A DNA stretch of 64,000 bases from an uncultured Blautia sp. (GTDB lineage Bacteria; Bacillota; Clostridia; Lachnospirales; Lachnospiraceae), in the NCBI GenBank assembly GCA_934364795.1, contig CAKRMK010000001.1:62001-126000 (forward strand). Direction: 5' to 3'. The notes beneath the pieces were generated by a model, which was given only the letters and a program-made list of their open reading frames with translations, was not told the origin of the DNA and did not search any database. Within the stretch, counting starts at the first letter, position 1. Each line of letters opens with the position of its first letter. Shown in pieces: positions 8,596-17,493 of this stretch. The translations under genes were made by a program, and so were the position numbers.

Positions 8596-9621
8596 ATGAT
8601 TGTTAAAAAAATGCCGATTTTACAAGGGTTTCCAGACTTTGAGACTGTTAAGAATTTATCTGGGAAAGGCACTAAACAGGCTGATTTTTCACCAGTATTT
8701 TATGATATAGAAACTACTGGATTAGGACGAAATTCCTCTTTTTTATATATGATTGGAGCTATCTGTTATGAGGGCAAAGAGAACGGATGGCAGTTATATC
8801 AGTGGCTTGCCCCTGATTTTCGTGAAGAAAAGAAGCTTTTGGAGGTTTTTTCAGACTTTTTGAAAAATTTCACCTGTACCATTCAGTATAACGGTGATTC
8901 CTTTGACCAGCCCTATCTTCAGGCCCGTCTTAACTTTCACGGACTCCCCGACCCATTTGTAGATCTTCCCTCTCTTGATCTGTACAAAACACTTCGTCCT
9001 TTAAAAGGGCTTCTGAAGCTTCCAGGGCTTAAGCAGGAACAGATGGAAGCCTTTCTTGGAGAACAAAAAAGGGTGTACTGCAATGGTGGTGACTGCATTC
9101 GCATTTACAAAAAGTATATGTCTCACAGGGACACAAATGATTTGGATATTGTTATGGGACATAATATGGAGGATCTTCTGGGGCTTGGAGATGTGTTTAA
9201 AATGATGGGATATCTTACATTGAAAAATGGCGAGTTTACCATGAGCGGGGCTGATTTCGATGGTGAAAACCTGATTTTGCAGTTAAAGCTTTCCTACAGT
9301 CTGCCTGCCGCTTTTTCCAACAGTGCAGGAGAATTTTATATTACCGGACAGGATACGCTGGTAAATATCCTCATCCGTCCGGTAAATGGACAGATTCGTC
9401 AGTACTACAGTAATTACAAAAATTACGATTATCTTCCAGGTGAAGATATGGCTGTTCCAAAATCTATCAGCCGCTTTATGGAAAAAGGTCTGAAAAAATC
9501 AGCCACAAGAGACACCTGCTACACCTGGTTTCCCTGTACAGAGGAATTTTTGCAAAATTCAGAAAAGCAGAAACAATATTTAATACATACTTTAGAATAT
9601 ATTTTCTGGAAGCTGAAATAA
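8596..9621 (+). CDS. YprB-like ribonuclease H-fold exonuclease
   Basis: A protein of 341 residues. The start at 8596 is chosen because AAAGGAG lies 10 nt upstream; an earlier ATG at 8563 has no such site. The core is a DEDD-type 3'-5' exonuclease fold: YDIETTGL supplies the first Asp and Glu, QYNGDSFDQPYL the second motif and GHNMEDLLGL the last Asp. The family (RNase_H_2, YprB) is predicted to cut nucleic acids. In other Firmicutes yprB lies beside the helicase gene yprA; none is adjacent here. It is a monocistronic plus-strand gene ended by the hairpin at 9706. Confidence 0.8.
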   Translation: MIVKKMPILQGFPDFETVKNLSGKGTKQADFSPVFYDIETTGLGRNSSFLYMIGAICYEGKENGWQLYQWLAPDFREEKKLLEVFSDFLKNFTCTIQYNGDSFDQPYLQARLNFHGLPDPFVDLPSLDLYKTLRPLKGLLKLPGLKQEQMEAFLGEQKRVYCNGGDCIRIYKKYMSHRDTNDLDIVMGHNMEDLLGLGDVFKMMGYLTLKNGEFTMSGADFDGENLILQLKLSYSLPAAFSNSAGEFYITGQDTLVNILIRPVNGQIRQYYSNYKNYDYLPGEDMAVPKSISRFMEKGLKKSATRDTCYTWFPCTEEFLQNSEKQKQYLIHTLEYIFWKLK

Positions 9622-9705
9622 AAGCTATGACTCCGGAAATGCATTTTGGAGCATGCTCAAAAAATAAGTCCCACCTGTTTTTGGCGCTACTTGCATAATC
9701 AAATA

Positions 9706-9735
9706 ACCGCCATTCACAGTGAAATGAATGGCGGT
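9706..9735. terminator. Bidirectional terminator between yprB-like gene and S1
   Basis: ACCGCCATTCA (9706-9716) pairs with TGAATGGCGGT (9725-9735) around an 8-nt loop. It is followed by T-rich sequence on both strands and lies between convergent genes. The preceding 9622-9705 holds a short palindrome (GAGCATGCTC) and no gene. Confidence 0.8.
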
Positions 9736-9753
9736 AATTCTTTTATGTTATAA

Positions 9754-10833
9754 TTATTCCTCTACAGGAGCTTCTTCAGCCGGAGCCTCAAGAGCTTTCA
9801 TGCTAAGGCTGATCTTCTTGTCTTCACCATTGAAGTCAACAACTTTAGCCTGAATTTCCTGTCCGATGGAAAGTACATCAGATGGTTTTGCAACATGCTC
9901 TCTGGAAATCTGGGATACATGAAGAAGTGCATCTACTCCAGGAGCAAGCTCTACGAATGCACCGAAGTCTGTCATACGAGCAACCTTACCAGTTACTACA
10001 TTACCAACAGCGAAGTCCTCAGCTGCTGTAAGCCATGGATTCTCCTCCGGGAATTTCATTGTAAGAGCAATCTTCTCACCTTTGATGTCTTTGATCATAA
10101 CTTTAACAGTCTCACCAACTGTGAATACTTTCTTCGGGTTCTCTACTCTGCCCCAGGACATCTCGGAGATGTGAAGAAGTCCGTCTGCGCCGCCAAGATC
10201 GATGAATGCGCCGAAATCAGTAACGTTCTTAACAACACCTTCTACTGTATCGCCAACATTGATGCGCTCCATAAGTTCCTGCTGTTTCTTAGCTTTCTCT
10301 GCAACAAGAAGCTGTTTGCGGTTACCAATGATACGACGTCTTCTTGGATTGAACTCTGTGATAACGAATTCGATTTCCTGATCAGCATATTTGCTTAAAT
10401 CTTTCTCATAAGTATCGGAAACAAGGCTTGCAGGGATAAATACACGTGTCTCTTCAACATTGACACATAATCCACCATCAAGTACCTGAGTTACAGGAGC
10501 TTTTAATACTTCCTGATTCTCGAATGCTTCCTCAAGACGTTTGTTGCCTTTCTCTGCAGCAAGTCTCTTGTAGGTTAAGATAACCTGGCCTTCGCCATCG
10601 TTTACCTTAAGCACTTTGGCTTCCATGGAGTCACCTACATGTACAGCGTCGGTAAGTACTACGGAAGGATCATTGCTATATTCACTCTTGGTGATAATAC
10701 CATCAGCCTTATAGCCAATGTTCAGGATAATTTCATCTTCTTTTACATCGATGACCTTTCCCTGTACGATTTCTCCATTTCTGATTGTTTTTACGGAATC
10801 TTCCAGCATCTGTTCAAAACTTAATTCTGACAT
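9754..10833 (-). CDS. rpsA: 30S ribosomal protein S1 homologue (four S1 domains)
   Basis: A 359-residue protein with four S1 RNA-binding repeats at roughly 15-85, 105-170, 185-255 and 270-340; the third and fourth carry the near-identical motifs VTDFGAFIDL and MTDFGAFVEL. It binds mRNA and helps translation initiation. The start at 10833 follows GAGGAGG by 9 nt. The gene overlaps ispH by 20 nt in another frame. In many Clostridia IspH and S1 are one fused protein; here they are separate but overlapping. The C-terminus is acidic (EEAPVEE). Confidence 0.92.
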   Translation of the reverse strand: MSELSFEQMLEDSVKTIRNGEIVQGKVIDVKEDEIILNIGYKADGIITKSEYSNDPSVVLTDAVHVGDSMEAKVLKVNDGEGQVILTYKRLAAEKGNKRLEEAFENQEVLKAPVTQVLDGGLCVNVEETRVFIPASLVSDTYEKDLSKYADQEIEFVITEFNPRRRRIIGNRKQLLVAEKAKKQQELMERINVGDTVEGVVKNVTDFGAFIDLGGADGLLHISEMSWGRVENPKKVFTVGETVKVMIKDIKGEKIALTMKFPEENPWLTAAEDFAVGNVVTGKVARMTDFGAFVELAPGVDALLHVSQISREHVAKPSDVLSIGQEIQAKVVDFNGEDKKISLSMKALEAPAEEAPVEE

Positions 10834-11683
10834 GTTCTTGAACCTCCTCAATAATTTTCTTTGGGGTTGAAGCCCCTGCTGTAATACCTACATAACTACT
10901 GCATTGGAACATATCTGAATCCAAGTCTACAGGTGTTTGTATATAGTAAGTATTTTCACATTCCTTTTTACATATTTCAAACAGCTTTTGAGTATTGGAA
11001 CTATGTTTGCCGCCTACGACTAACATAGTGTCTACCTCTCCGGCTATGCTCTTTGCTTCTCTCTGCCGTTCTTCGGTAGCATTACAAATAGTGTTTAAAA
11101 TATTAAGAATATTTAAAACAGTATTATCATACCTCTTTTTGCAAAGAATTTCAACTAAATCTTTAAATTTATTATAATTAAATGTTGTCTGCGACACAAT
11201 ACAGATATTTTTTCCATCTGGTGGCACAAAATCCAGCGCATCCTGTTCTGTGCGTATGACAGTATAAGGTCCCATGCACCAGCCACAGATTCCCACAACT
11301 TCAGGATGATCCGGGTCGCCTATGATCACAATGTGGGAACCTGCCTTACTTTCTTTCTCCACAATTCTATGGATTTTCAGAACAAAAGGACAGGTCACAT
11401 CTACATAAGAAAGACCATATTCTTTCAAATGATCATAAACTTCCTTTCCAACACCGTGAGAACGGATTACTACCGTACTTCCTTTTGGAAGTGCTTTCAG
11501 TTCCTCTTCTGTAACTGCACGGACTCCTTTTTCCTCAAGATCATTTACCACTTCTTCATTGTGAATGATAGGCCCCAGTGTAACCAACTTGTCCGGACAG
11601 CTGCCGATCAGCTCGTAAACCTTGTCCACAGCCCGCTGTACTCCAAAGCAAAAGCCTGCTGTTTTTGCAACTTTTACTTCCAT
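10814..11683 (-). CDS. ispH: 4-hydroxy-3-methylbut-2-enyl diphosphate reductase
   Basis: A 289-residue last enzyme of the MEP isoprenoid pathway, making IPP and DMAPP with a [4Fe-4S] cluster. The three cluster cysteines are visible in GFCFGV, DVTCPFV and NTICNATEERQ. The start follows AAGGTGG within the end of cmk, with a 3-nt gap, so cmk, ispH and S1 are co-transcribed and probably coupled. The C-terminus ends in EEVQEHVRIKF, and the GAGGAGG encoding part of it serves as the S1 ribosome binding site. Confidence 0.95.
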   Translation of the reverse strand: MEVKVAKTAGFCFGVQRAVDKVYELIGSCPDKLVTLGPIIHNEEVVNDLEEKGVRAVTEEELKALPKGSTVVIRSHGVGKEVYDHLKEYGLSYVDVTCPFVLKIHRIVEKESKAGSHIVIIGDPDHPEVVGICGWCMGPYTVIRTEQDALDFVPPDGKNICIVSQTTFNYNKFKDLVEILCKKRYDNTVLNILNILNTICNATEERQREAKSIAGEVDTMLVVGGKHSSNTQKLFEICKKECENTYYIQTPVDLDSDMFQCSSYVGITAGASTPKKIIEEVQEHVRIKF

Positions 11684-11686
11684 TTC

Positions 11687-12355
11687 CTATTCCACCTTAT
11701 CTTTGTAAATTCCAAGAATTGCATCTACAACTTCTTCAATATTCATCTGTGAAGAATCTACAAGCACTGCGTCCTCTGCCTGGCGAAGAGGGGAAATTTC
11801 TCTTGTCATATCCTGATGGTCACGGATTTCAATATCTTTTTTGATTTCCTCCAGATTACAGGGTTCGCCTTTTGCCAGATATTCATCATAGCGTCTTTTG
11901 GCTCTTGTTTCCACGCTTGCAGTAAGAAAAATTTTCACCTGTGCATCTGGAAGTACAACAGTTCCAATATCTCTTCCATCCATGACAACGTCATTTTTTG
12001 CTGCAAGATTTCTCTGCAGATTCAGAAGATGTGCCCGCACTGCCGGATTGGCAGATGTCTTGGAAGCCATATTTCCTACTTCTTCAGTACGGATATAGGA
12101 ATTTACATTTTCGCCGTTCAGAATCACGATCTGTTCCTGGTTCTCATAACGGATAGAAACTTCTGCATTCTGGCAGTTATCTGCAATAGCCTTGGAATCA
12201 TCCCTGTCAATTCCCTGATTCAAAAGATAAAGTGCAACTGCGCGATACATAGCTCCTGTATCCACATAAATAAAAGAAAGCTCCTTTGCTACCTTTTTTG
12301 CAATGGTGCTTTTGCCGGCTCCTGCCGGTCCGTCAATGGCGATATTACATCCCAT
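11687..12355 (-). CDS. cmk: Cytidylate kinase
   Basis: A 222-residue enzyme that phosphorylates CMP and dCMP with ATP. The P-loop GPAGAGKST is at about 9-17, VDTGAMYRA follows, and DGRDIGTVV is the characteristic CMP-binding motif. The start follows AGGAGG by 8 nt. The order flavoprotein-cmk-ispH-S1 is usual in Clostridia. Confidence 0.96.
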   Translation of the reverse strand: MGCNIAIDGPAGAGKSTIAKKVAKELSFIYVDTGAMYRAVALYLLNQGIDRDDSKAIADNCQNAEVSIRYENQEQIVILNGENVNSYIRTEEVGNMASKTSANPAVRAHLLNLQRNLAAKNDVVMDGRDIGTVVLPDAQVKIFLTASVETRAKRRYDEYLAKGEPCNLEEIKKDIEIRDHQDMTREISPLRQAEDAVLVDSSQMNIEEVVDAILGIYKDKVE

Positions 12356-12398
12356 TTTTGTTACCTCCTGGTATGGTATTTTCTGTCAAATCGGGGGA

Positions 12399-13670
12399 TC
12401 ACTTCACAGCCATGGCAGCCAGATAGGCTGTAGACCATGCAATCTGAAGATTATAGCCTCCTGTTACAGCATCCAGATCCAGAACCTCCCCTATAAAGTA
12501 CAGATTCTTCACCTTTCTGGATTCCATAGTTCCCGGTTGGATTTCTTTTACGGAAACGCCTCCGCGGGTAATAACTGCTTCTTTATATTCTCCCATTCCA
12601 TTGATGGTAAAGGGAAAATTTTTCACCAGTTCTTCAAAATGGATTCTCTCTTCCCTGGAAATATCATGGATTTTCTTCTCCGGTGAAATACCGCCAAGCT
12701 CCAGCATAACAGGAGTAAGGGATGATGGAAAAAGAACACCGATCACATTTTTGAACTGCTTATTCTGTGCGTTCTCAAACTCACGCAGAATTCTGGCATC
12801 CAACTGTTCCATAGTAAGAGCTGGTTTCAGATCCAGACAGGCACTAAGCTCTCCAGATTTCTTCAATTGCTTTCCAATGTGTGCACTGGCAGAGAGAATC
12901 ATAGGTCCTGTTACTCCAAAATGAGTGAACATCATTTCCCCAAAATCACGGAACAGAACCTTCTTTCCAGATTTAATAGTCAGCTCTGTGTTTTTCAGAG
13001 AAAGGCCCTGAAGCCTTGGAATATAATCTTCTTTGGTGCGAAGTGGTACCAGGGACGGAGAAAGCTCTGTCACCTTATGACCTGTCTCCTCTGCGAAACG
13101 GTAGCCATCACCGGTAGAACCAGTGGACTGATAGGAAAGACCGCCAGTGGCAATCATAACATGGTTCCCTTCCATAAAGCTGCCATCAGAAAGGTAAACA
13201 CCCTGCACCAGACTGTGATGTGCCTTTTTGTCATCAATGCCAGCTTCTTTATAAGGAACTGTCTTCACAGATTTCACTTCTGTATGAAGATGTATCTGCG
13301 CTCCCGCCTTTTTCAGTTCCCGCTCAAGGCCGCGGATAATGTCTGAAGAATGATCTGACATTGGGAAAACACGATTTCCCCGCTCTGTTTTCAGAGGGAC
13401 TCCGGCTTTTTCGAAAAAATCCATTACATCCTGTGGGGTAAAGGAATAAAAAGCGCTGTACAGAAATTTGGGATTGGACATCACTGCCGAAAACAATTCT
13501 TCTGTATCACAGTTATTTGTAACATTACATCTGCCCTTTCCTGTAATATACACTTTCTTTCCCAGTTTTTCATTTTTTTCCAGTATGTGAACCTCATGTC
13601 CGGCTCTTGCCAGGTATACCCCGGCCATCATTCCGGCTGCACCGCCGCCTACAATCAGTATTTTACTCAT
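12399..13670 (-). CDS. BaiN/YhiN-type FAD-dependent oxidoreductase (HI0933-like)
   Basis: A 423-residue flavoprotein with the FAD Rossmann motif VGGGAAGMMAG at the N-terminus, then GKGRCNVTN, which is characteristic of the HI0933/BaiN family. Near the C-terminus is FIGEVLDLDAVTGGYN, the second FAD-binding motif. Some relatives have been tied to bile-acid metabolism, but the conserved place beside cmk suggests a housekeeping redox role; the substrate is unknown. The start follows GAAAGG. Confidence 0.88.
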   Translation of the reverse strand: MSKILIVGGGAAGMMAGVYLARAGHEVHILEKNEKLGKKVYITGKGRCNVTNNCDTEELFSAVMSNPKFLYSAFYSFTPQDVMDFFEKAGVPLKTERGNRVFPMSDHSSDIIRGLERELKKAGAQIHLHTEVKSVKTVPYKEAGIDDKKAHHSLVQGVYLSDGSFMEGNHVMIATGGLSYQSTGSTGDGYRFAEETGHKVTELSPSLVPLRTKEDYIPRLQGLSLKNTELTIKSGKKVLFRDFGEMMFTHFGVTGPMILSASAHIGKQLKKSGELSACLDLKPALTMEQLDARILREFENAQNKQFKNVIGVLFPSSLTPVMLELGGISPEKKIHDISREERIHFEELVKNFPFTINGMGEYKEAVITRGGVSVKEIQPGTMESRKVKNLYFIGEVLDLDAVTGGYNLQIAWSTAYLAAMAVK

Positions 13671-13703
13671 TCATATACCTTTCAAATATATTTTTCAAAA
13701 AGA

Positions 13704-13730
13704 CACGTGCGAATTTTCATTCGGCACGTG
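13704..13730 (-). terminator. Terminator after the decarboxylase cluster
   Basis: In minus-strand RNA CACGTGCCGAAT pairs with ATTCGCACGTG with a one-base bulge and a 4-nt loop, followed by CTTTTTG. It ends the transcript that finishes with the OadA-like gene. Confidence 0.8.
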
Positions 13731-13757
13731 CCTTTTATTATAGCCTATGATCACTGA

Positions 13758-15170
13758 TTAAACCGGATATGCTCCGTTTTTGGTATCAGCAGCAGTCTCA
13801 TCAACCTTTGTTTCCTGAGCCTGACGATATTTGAAGAAATCAGTAGCAACCTGTGGGAACAGCGCATAGGACAGAACGTCCTCATCCTGCTCCTTGTACT
13901 GTGCCATCTCTCCTTCAAGCTTATCCAGCTCGTTGTCAAGAAGGTCTGCCGGACGGCATGTGATCGGTTTTACATCACCGATGCATTTCTTCTGGACCTC
14001 CGGATTAAATGGTTTTGCAGTTGCACCATATTTTCCGCTGAGAACATCTTTTGTCTCTTTGGTAACCATCTTATATCTCTCGCCCATAAGAACATTGAAT
14101 ACAGCCTGTGTACCAACGATCTGAGAAGACGGAGTAACAAGCGGCGGCTCACCCAGGTCTTTACGAACACGCGGAACCTCTTCCAGAACATCATAGAATT
14201 TATCTTCTGCGTGCTGCTCTTTTAACTGGGAGGTAAGGTTGGATAACATACCACCTGGTACCTGATACAGAAGAGTCTTGATATTAACGCCAAGGTTCTT
14301 CGGATTTAAGAGACCGCTTTCAAGAGCTTCGTCACGCATTGGACGGAAGTAGTCTGCGATCTCTGCAAGAAGCTGCTGGTCAAATCCTGTATCATATGGA
14401 GTACCCTTGAATGTCTCTACCATAACTTCTGTTGCAGGCTGGGAAGTACCCAGTGCAAATGGAGACATTGCTGTATCGATAATGTCAACACCAGCTTCAA
14501 CGGCTTTCAGGTAAGTCATGGAAGCTACACCAGAGGTGTAATGTGTATGAAGGTCAATCGGGATCTTAACTGTCTCTTTAAGAGCTGTAACAAGCTCTGT
14601 TGCCTTGTATGGAAGAAGAAGTCCAGCCATATCTTTGATACAGATGGAATCTGCACCCATTTCCTCGATACGTTTTGCAATACTTGTCCAGTATTCCAGA
14701 GTATAAGCATCACCAAGTGTATAGGAAAGAGCAACCTGTGCATGGCCATGCTCTTTGTTTGCAGCATGTACAGCAGTCTGAAGGTTACGAAGGTCATTCA
14801 TACAGTCAAAAATACGGATGATATCAATACCATTTGCCAGAGATTTCTGAACAAAATATTCAACAACATCATCAGCATATGGACGATATCCAAGAATGTT
14901 CTGGCCACGGAAAAGCATCTGCAGCTTAGTATTCTTAAATCCGTCACGTAATTTACGAAGTCTTTCCCACGGATCCTCATGAAGGAAACGAAGGCTTGCA
15001 TCGAATGTAGCACCGCCCCAGCACTCTACTGCGTGGTATCCTACTTTATCAAGTTTATCAACGATTGGAAGCATCTGCTCTGTTGTCATACGGGTTGCAA
15101 TCAGTGACTGATGTGCATCACGCAGAATGGTTTCCACAATTTTAACAGGTTTTTTTTCAATTTCTGCCAT
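13758..15170 (-). CDS. oadA: Oxaloacetate decarboxylase alpha-subunit / pyruvate carboxyltransferase domain protein
   Basis: A 470-residue carboxyltransferase of the OadA/PycB/transcarboxylase-5S type. The motif ETILRDAHQS is at 13-22, ICIKDMAGLL carries the expected carboxylated lysine, HTHYTSGV the metal-binding histidines and MSPFALGTSQPATE follows. It moves carboxyl between oxaloacetate/pyruvate and biotin. It lacks the biotin domain of full-length OadA; that is supplied by the gene at 16364. The start at 15170 follows AAGGAG by 7 nt; the longer frame to 15278 runs into oadB. Confidence 0.92.
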   Translation of the reverse strand: MAEIEKKPVKIVETILRDAHQSLIATRMTTEQMLPIVDKLDKVGYHAVECWGGATFDASLRFLHEDPWERLRKLRDGFKNTKLQMLFRGQNILGYRPYADDVVEYFVQKSLANGIDIIRIFDCMNDLRNLQTAVHAANKEHGHAQVALSYTLGDAYTLEYWTSIAKRIEEMGADSICIKDMAGLLLPYKATELVTALKETVKIPIDLHTHYTSGVASMTYLKAVEAGVDIIDTAMSPFALGTSQPATEVMVETFKGTPYDTGFDQQLLAEIADYFRPMRDEALESGLLNPKNLGVNIKTLLYQVPGGMLSNLTSQLKEQHAEDKFYDVLEEVPRVRKDLGEPPLVTPSSQIVGTQAVFNVLMGERYKMVTKETKDVLSGKYGATAKPFNPEVQKKCIGDVKPITCRPADLLDNELDKLEGEMAQYKEQDEDVLSYALFPQVATDFFKYRQAQETKVDETAADTKNGAYPV

Positions 15171-15198
15171 AATTGTTCTCCTTATATTATTTATAATA

Positions 15199-16347
15199 TC
15201 AGATTCCGTAAATAGCCATGAATGCTCCGGCAGCAACAGCTGTACCGATAACACCGGCAACGTTCGGTCCCATTGCATGCATCAGAAGGAAGTTGGTAGG
15301 ATCAGCCTCTGCACCAACCTTCTGTGAAACACGGGCTGCCATAGGTACTGCGGATACACCAGCGGAACCGATAAGCGGATTGATCTTGCCGCCTGTAAGT
15401 TTGCACATAAGTTTTCCCAGCATAACGCCTCCGAAAGTACCGCATGCAAATGCTACAAGACCTAATACAACGATTTTCAGAGTATCAACATTAAGGAATG
15501 CCTCTGCACTTGTGGAAGCACCAACAGATGTTCCAAGAAGGATAACTACGATGTACATAAGTGCATTGGATGCTGTTTCTGTAAGCTGTTTTACAACACC
15601 GCACTCTCTGAACAGGTTACCAAGCATAAGCATACCAACCAGAGGAGCAGTTGTAGGAAGGATCATGCAGACAACGATTGTGATTACGATTGGGAAAAGG
15701 ATTTTCTCAAGCTTGGAAACAGGACGAAGCTGCTCCATTTTGATTTTACGCTCTTTCTCAGTTGTAAACATTTTCATAATCGGAGGCTGGATAATCGGAA
15801 CCAGTGACATATAGGAATATGCCGCTACAGCGATAGGTCCCATAAGGGAAGTCTGTCCAAGTTTACCAGCAAGGAAAATGGAAGTCGGGCCATCAGCTCC
15901 ACCGATGATAGAAATAGCTGCTGCTGCTTTTCCGTTGAATCCAAGGAAGATTGCAAGGAAGTAAGCCATGTAGATACCAAGCTGTGCTGCAGCACCCATC
16001 AGGAAGCTCTTCGGGTTCGCGATCAGCGGACCAAAGTCTGTCATTGCACCTACACCCATGAAGATAAGGGAAGGAAGAATACTCCACTCATCAAGGATAT
16101 AGAAGTAATGAAGAAGACCACCAACACCGTTGGACATGTCTTCCGGATTGGCCATAATGTCCGGATAAATATTAACAAGGAGCATACCAAATGCAATCGG
16201 AACAAGCAGAAGAGGCTCAAATCCCTTTGCAATGGCAAGATATAAGAATACACAAGCAACCACGATCATCAGATAGTTACCCCATGTCAGGTTAAAAAAT
16301 GCAGTCTGATGGATCAGGTTGGACAAAGTGTCTGCTACGTAAGACAT
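15199..16347 (-). CDS. oadB: Sodium-translocating decarboxylase beta-subunit (Na+ pump)
   Basis: A 382-residue polytopic membrane protein with about nine helices. The motif GGADGPTSIFLAGKL includes Asp152, which matches the essential Na+-site aspartate of the family. It decarboxylates carboxybiotin and exports Na+. The same subunit type serves oxaloacetate, methylmalonyl-CoA and glutaconyl-CoA decarboxylases, so it does not itself set the substrate. It lies 16 nt after the biotin carrier gene. Confidence 0.95.
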   Translation of the reverse strand: MSYVADTLSNLIHQTAFFNLTWGNYLMIVVACVFLYLAIAKGFEPLLLVPIAFGMLLVNIYPDIMANPEDMSNGVGGLLHYFYILDEWSILPSLIFMGVGAMTDFGPLIANPKSFLMGAAAQLGIYMAYFLAIFLGFNGKAAAAISIIGGADGPTSIFLAGKLGQTSLMGPIAVAAYSYMSLVPIIQPPIMKMFTTEKERKIKMEQLRPVSKLEKILFPIVITIVVCMILPTTAPLVGMLMLGNLFRECGVVKQLTETASNALMYIVVILLGTSVGASTSAEAFLNVDTLKIVVLGLVAFACGTFGGVMLGKLMCKLTGGKINPLIGSAGVSAVPMAARVSQKVGAEADPTNFLLMHAMGPNVAGVIGTAVAAGAFMAIYGI

Positions 16348-16363
16348 CCTATTACCTCCCGAC

Positions 16364-16729
16364 TTAGTTCATTGTTGCCAGGGTATCTCCATTTTCTACA
16401 GAGGCACCTTCTGCAACATCAATGCTTGCAACGGTTCCGTCCTGAGGAGCTACTACCGGGATCTCCATCTTCATGGATTCCAGGATCACGATGCTGTCAC
16501 CAGCTTTTACAGCCTGTCCAACACTTGCTGCGATTTTCAGAACTTTTCCTGGTACGGAAGCTGCAACTTTAACAGAGCCTGCTCCGGCTGCTGCTTTTGG
16601 AGCTGCCTTTGGTGCAGGTGCAGCCTTAGGAGCTGCTGCAGGTGCTGCTACTGGTGCGGAAACGCTTCCTGTCTCTTCAACAGTTACTTCATATGCTGTT
16701 CCGTTAACGGTGATTGTATAACTTTTCAT
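16364..16729 (-). CDS. Biotin carboxyl carrier protein of the decarboxylase complex
   Basis: A 121-residue carrier. Residues 1-20 form a beta-strand start, 22-52 is an Ala-Pro-Lys flexible linker, and 53-121 is a biotinyl domain with ESMKMEIPV. Lys87 is the biotinylated residue. It shuttles carboxyl groups from the cytosolic carboxyltransferases to the membrane pump OadB. Its nearest functional analogues are MmdC and the transcarboxylase 1.3S subunit. Confidence 0.95.
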   Translation of the reverse strand: MKSYTITVNGTAYEVTVEETGSVSAPVAAPAAAPKAAPAPKAAPKAAAGAGSVKVAASVPGKVLKIAASVGQAVKAGDSIVILESMKMEIPVVAPQDGTVASIDVAEGASVENGDTLATMN

Positions 16730-16747
16730 TTTAGGATCCTCCTGTAT

Positions 16748-17479
16748 TTATCTTTTTTTACGATTGATTTTGCGGATGGAACGAACAACGAATCCATCAG
16801 TAGTGGTTCCCTCAGCTGCTGCAATTGCTGCTGCGATAACCGCGATCAGTTCTGTATCATCTACTGGTTCCTCAGCTGCCACTGGTGCTGCCACCGGAGC
16901 TGGTGCAGGAGCTGCTGCCTGTGCTTTTTTCTTTGCTTCCGGGTTCGGAATAAATCTGAACAGATAAATAAGGAAGCTTAAGAAAATAAGAACGATGAAT
17001 ACAATTGCAATACCCATGATGGTATTCATAACGGCTCTTCTTAAGGTTTCTGCCATGGAGTACTGAACATCAACAGTAAGAGATGTAGGTGTTCCTGTAG
17101 AACCGTCGAAAATATAAACAAAGTTTGCATCTGCTTTCTCAAAGGAAGCCGGTACTGTAACAGTGTAACCGTCATCAGAAGCTTTCACCTCTGTTTCGCC
17201 GGTTCTTTCTTTAAGTGCACCCAGCTCTGCTTTGGAGCCTGCCCATGCAGTCATTGCGCCAGCTGTAAATGCATCAGATGATTTGGAGTAATTTTCAACA
17301 TCTTCATCACTTAATGCAACGATGGTATCAGTAAGACCTTCAGCTGTGCTGATCAGTGTCTGTTTTACAGTGTCATCAACTTCTTCTGCCCATACAGCGG
17401 ATGCACCGGTGAGAGTCAGAACTGCCATCATGACAAGTACTGTGCAAAGGGAGGATACTTTCTTAAAAATATGTTTCAT
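16748..17479 (-). CDS. OadG-family delta/gamma subunit with an exported N-terminal domain
   Basis: A 243-residue protein. A signal peptide (to about residue 32, ending ASAVWA) precedes a ~110-residue extracytoplasmic domain, then one membrane helix (IMGIAIVFIVLIFLSFLIYL) typical of OadG/MmdD. An Ala-Pro-rich stretch and a conserved tail, DGFVVRSIRKINRKKR, follow. Known OadG proteins are much shorter; the exported domain is an addition of clostridial forms. It likely assembles the complex at the membrane. The start at 17479 has AGGTGG 5 nt upstream; an in-frame GTG is at 17488. Confidence 0.85.
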   Translation of the reverse strand: MKHIFKKVSSLCTVLVMMAVLTLTGASAVWAEEVDDTVKQTLISTAEGLTDTIVALSDEDVENYSKSSDAFTAGAMTAWAGSKAELGALKERTGETEVKASDDGYTVTVPASFEKADANFVYIFDGSTGTPTSLTVDVQYSMAETLRRAVMNTIMGIAIVFIVLIFLSFLIYLFRFIPNPEAKKKAQAAAPAPAPVAAPVAAEEPVDDTELIAVIAAAIAAAEGTTTDGFVVRSIRKINRKKR

Positions 17480-17493
17480 ATGCTCCACCTCGC

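Noticed and set aside
9622..9705. Another hairpin element after the yprB-like gene
   Set aside because: Only a short GAGCATGCTC palindrome is present; it does not align with the arms or tip of the dispersed elements.
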